This document shows, piece by piece, positions 61,609 through 64,000 of a stretch of DNA of 64,000 nucleotides. Made by a program: the position numbers and the translations under genes. Origin of the DNA: Catellatospora tritici (lineage in GTDB: Bacteria > Actinomycetota > Actinomycetes > Mycobacteriales > Micromonosporaceae); NCBI RefSeq assembly GCF_019083965.1, contig NZ_JAHRCY010000001.1, positions 763,077 to 827,076 of the forward strand, read 5' to 3'. Every line of letters begins with the position of its first letter. Position 1 is the stretch's first letter. The notes under the pieces are model-generated. The model did not search any database and was not told where the DNA came from. It saw only the letters and a list, made by a program, of their open reading frames with translations.

Positions 61609-62223
61609 TCAGTGCGCGGTCGTGTACATCTCGACGAACGCGCCGATCGAGTCCGCCATCAGCTGCACCGCGATCGCCGCGAGCAGCAGACCCGCGATAC
61701 GCGTCAGCACCTCGATGCCGCCCGGCCGCAGCACCTTCACGATGAACCCGGAATACCGCAGCACCAGCCACACCGCGACCATCACCGCCACGATGCCCAG
61801 CGCGATCGCGACATAGTCCCCCGGCGCGTCGGCCCGCCGGACGAACAGCATGGTCGCCACGATGGCACCTGGCCCGGCCAGCAGGGGCGTGCCCAGCGGC
61901 ACCAGCGCGATGTTGGAGGTCGCCTGGTGGTCCGGGTCGTCGGCCTTGCCGGTCAGCAGCTCGAGCGCGACCAGCACCAGCAGCAGACCGCCCGCGCCCT
62001 GCAGCGCGGGCAGCTCGATGTGCAGGTAGTCCAGGATGGTCTGCCCGGCGACCGCGAACACCGCGATCACGCCGAGTGCGAGCGCGACGGCCTGCCAGGC
62101 GGCGCGGTGGCGCTCCCGGGCGGGCAGCGCTCCCGTCAGCGCGAGGAAGATCGGCACCATGCCCGGGGGGTCGGTGATGACGAGCAGGGTCACGAAAACT
62201 TCGCCGAAGAACTTCCAATCCAC
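61609..62223 (-). CDS. MarC-family integral membrane protein
   Basis: 204 residues with six membrane spans. Family motifs are VTLLVITDPPGMVPIFLALTG, GGLLLVLVALELLTG and PLLAGPGAIVATMLF. MarC-family proteins have no firmly known function. A GTG start at 62223 gives DWKFFGEVFVTLL. The stop adjoins the tandem repeat. Convergent with the DUF6191 gene. Confidence 0.9.
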   Translation of the reverse strand: MDWKFFGEVFVTLLVITDPPGMVPIFLALTGALPARERHRAAWQAVALALGVIAVFAVAGQTILDYLHIELPALQGAGGLLLVLVALELLTGKADDPDHQATSNIALVPLGTPLLAGPGAIVATMLFVRRADAPGDYVAIALGIVAVMVAVWLVLRYSGFIVKVLRPGGIEVLTRIAGLLLAAIAVQLMADSIGAFVEMYTTAH

Positions 62224-62254
62224 ACCGGATGCATAGCACGGCGCGAGCCCCGGG

Positions 62255-63109
62255 TCAGCCGACTCCCGTGATCGGGGTGATGCCCGTCGCCGTGGCGAGG
62301 AGGCGTTCGAGCGCCTCGGGGGCGGTGGTGTACTCGCCGATGCGGACCTTCTTGTGCGTGCCGTGGTAGTCGGAGCTGCCGGTGGTGAACAGGCCCAGCT
62401 CGGCGGCGTGGCGGCGTACTTCGGCGCGTTCGGCGGGGCTGTGGTCGTGGTGGTCGGCCTCCAGCCCGTCCAGTCCGGCGGCGGCGAGTTCGGCGAAGAG
62501 GTGGTCGGGCACGACCTTGCCGCGTACGGAGGCGCGCGGATGGGCGAACACGGTGACGCCCCCGGCCGCCCGCACCAGGGACAGCGCTTCGAACACGTCC
62601 AGGTCGGTCTTGGGCAGGCGGTAGCGGCGGCCCAGCCACTGCGGCCCGAACGCCTCCTGCGTATCGGTGACGAGCCCGGCCCGGATCAGCGCCGCGGCCA
62701 GATGCGGACGCCCGACGGTGCCTCCGGCGGCGTGGGCGAGCACGTCGGCCCAGTCCACCGCGATGCCGTCGGCGCGCATCAGGTCGACCATGCGCTCGGC
62801 CCGGCCAAGCCGCGACTCGCGGACCCGGGCCAGCGCCGCGACGAGCTCCGGATGCTCGGGATCGAACAGGTATGCCAGCAGGTGCAGCGCGATCGACTCG
62901 TCCGGCCCGTGCCAGCGGCAGCTCAGCTCCGCCCCCCGGATGAGAGTGAGCCCGGCGGGCAGCGCGGCCGCCGCGGCGGCCCAGCCGCCGGTGGTGTCGT
63001 GGTCGGTGAGTGCCGCGACGGTCAGTCCCGCCGCGGCGGCCTGTCGCATCAGCTCGTCCGGCGGGGTCGTGCCGTCGCTTGCGGTGGAGTGCAGATGTAG
63101 ATCGATCAT
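62255..63109 (-). CDS. PHP-domain phosphoesterase
   Basis: 284 residues. The PHP metal-binding motifs are complete: MIDLHLHSTASDGTTP, ALTDHDTTGGW, IRGAELSC, VFAHPRAS, and a C-terminal GSSDYHG. The layout matches the YciV/RNase AM-type 3',5'-nucleoside bisphosphate phosphatases. It overlaps the preceding beta-propeller gene by four bases (ATGA at 63106-63109). Substrate not certain; nucleotide or RNA 5'-phosphate processing is expected. Confidence 0.9.
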   Translation of the reverse strand: MIDLHLHSTASDGTTPPDELMRQAAAAGLTVAALTDHDTTGGWAAAAAALPAGLTLIRGAELSCRWHGPDESIALHLLAYLFDPEHPELVAALARVRESRLGRAERMVDLMRADGIAVDWADVLAHAAGGTVGRPHLAAALIRAGLVTDTQEAFGPQWLGRRYRLPKTDLDVFEALSLVRAAGGVTVFAHPRASVRGKVVPDHLFAELAAAGLDGLEADHHDHSPAERAEVRRHAAELGLFTTGSSDYHGTHKKVRIGEYTTAPEALERLLATATGITPITGVG

Positions 63110-64000
63110 GAGCCGTTGGTGCCGAACTCGGGCACCAGGGTCCAGTCGGGCGTGACGCCCTCGGGCATCTTGACGCCCAGCTGCGAGCCGTCGTGGCGGC
63201 AGGCGACGAGGCCGCCCTGCGGCGTCTCGGCGACAGCCTGGACACTGTCGGACGTCCACACCGCGGCCGTCTTCTCCCTGGCCGCACACACCGCCGTGAT
63301 GACCAGCGAGTTCGGTTCGCTGATGCGGACCGCGGCGGCGGCCCGGGTGCGCTGCAGGTCGATGATGCGCACCTTCTCGTCGGCGGTGATCGCCAGCCAC
63401 CGGCCGTCGGGCGACATCGCGGCCGCCTGGTCCAGCCCGCCCGCGAGCCAGTCCTCGCAGCCCAGAGTCTGGCCGACCTTGAGACCGGTCTTGGTCGGGG
63501 TGACGTCGGTGAGGCAGTACGTGCCGTGGTCGTGGACGACCCCGACCGCGTCGCCGTCGGCGGCGCTGGCGTACACCGCGACGAGGGACTTCTGCCAGGT
63601 CTCGGAGTACCTGTCGGTGCCCGCGCTCCAGTAGTCGAAGTTGCCGTCCTTGCCGACCACGACCCCGTCCTCGACGAACGACACCGGGCGCAGCCCCTGC
63701 GGCACCGTGGTCGAGGCGAGCGGGACGCCCTGGCCCGGCTCGTTGACCTTCGTGACGGTCAGCCGGTCCTGGGTGACCGAGGCGATGCGGGAGCCGTCCG
63801 AGCTGATCGCCCAGCTGCTGGTGACCGGCAGCGCGACGCTGTTGTAGCCGTTGTCGTTCTGCACCCGCACCGTGCTGCCCTCGGAGTAGACCCAGCCGTC
63901 GGGCACGCGCGCGATCTGCCCGATGCGTCCGCTGCCCTCGAGGGTCACCTTGCGGCCGTCCTTGGTCCACACCTGCGCGCCGACCAGCAGGTCCACCAAC
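63106..64000 (-). CDS. beta-propeller-like protein, 5' end outside window
   Basis: At least 297 residues; the start lies beyond the right edge. The visible part reads as repeated beta blades: GAQVWTKDGRKVTLEG, AISSDGSRIASVTQDRLTV, AAMSPDGRWLAITADEKVRIIDL, and VWTSDSVQAVAETPQGGLVAC. These resemble WD40/TolB-type propellers. No catalytic motif seen. It is translationally coupled to the PHP phosphatase. The N-terminal portion might carry a membrane anchor or another domain that I cannot see. Confidence 0.7.
   Translation of the reverse strand, partial: LVDLLVGAQVWTKDGRKVTLEGSGRIGQIARVPDGWVYSEGSTVRVQNDNGYNSVALPVTSSWAISSDGSRIASVTQDRLTVTKVNEPGQGVPLASTTVPQGLRPVSFVEDGVVVGKDGNFDYWSAGTDRYSETWQKSLVAVYASAADGDAVGVVHDHGTYCLTDVTPTKTGLKVGQTLGCEDWLAGGLDQAAAMSPDGRWLAITADEKVRIIDLQRTRAAAAVRISEPNSLVITAVCAAREKTAAVWTSDSVQAVAETPQGGLVACRHDGSQLGVKMPEGVTPDWTLVPEFGTNGS

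Overview
The window is chromosomal DNA from a high-GC actinobacterium. Gene order and gene content point to the Micromonosporaceae (Catellatospora, Micromonospora or Actinoplanes relatives). The order metG-tatD-ksgA-ispE-(ABC-F)-glmU-prs-rplY-pth, together with rsmI/pmt and galU-moeA/glp-rimJ-sepX/glpR, matches a block known from Mycobacterium tuberculosis and other actinobacteria. I see no prophage, insertion sequence with a transposase, or CRISPR array.

Layout. 0.1-1.9 kb: BMP-family nucleoside-type binding lipoprotein and a small membrane protein. 2-12 kb: AbiEi/endonuclease-like protein, then a maltodextrin module. In that module malE-malF-malG and a neopullulanase are divergent from a LacI-type regulator and an alpha-glucosidase. 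12-17 kb: YihY protein, 2'-5' RNA ligase-like protein, trpS, an unusual ECF sigma factor with a membrane anchor and external Asp-box repeats, and a YcxB-like protein. 17-25 kb: CBS/CorC protein, galE-galK, a soluble SPFH protein with a GNAT, and cysN-cysD. 25-28 kb: cysQ and a polysaccharide-initiating sugar transferase, apparently translationally coupled. 28-33 kb: pth, rplY, prs, a LuxR-HTH mini-protein, glmU and tRNA-Gln. 33-46 kb: HTH/LAGLIDADG-like protein, acyl desaturase with a TetR regulator, two DUF4383 proteins, ABC-F, ispE, ksgA, a P450, tatD, an orphan, metG and a Pro-rich membrane protein. 46-58 kb: rsmI, pmt, a G5/Excalibur protein, tRNA-Ala, sepX/glpR, rimJ, a divergent moeA (probably Glp), galU, a diguanylate cyclase, 5-FCL and FmdB. 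58-64 kb: small proteins, DUF2231, a Fur regulator, a RecB-like nuclease, a DUF6191 protein, MarC, a PHP phosphatase and a truncated beta-propeller protein.

How the genes work together. The 3.5-12 kb block imports maltodextrins and breaks them down under LacI-type control; no ATPase is encoded here, so a shared MsiK-type ATPase is expected elsewhere. wcaJ-cysQ-cysD-cysN may link surface glycan synthesis to sulfate activation. The galU/moeA/rimJ/sepX set corresponds to the Glp-GlpR division locus.

The most striking non-coding signal is a dispersed structured repeat, with five copies near 3.1, 18.5, 35.8 and 61.4 kb (the last in tandem). Its unpaired segments (GGAGCGTGA and AGCGACG) are conserved, while its three stems change sequence in a compensatory way from locus to locus. 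It is followed by one or more small hairpins that usually carry a constant GGAG loop on variable stems. Two further palindromic repeat families, near 3.0/46.6/50.8 kb and 1.9/13.5/20.9/22.9 kb, and several very long inverted repeats occupy other gene borders. Together these make up most of the intergenic structure.
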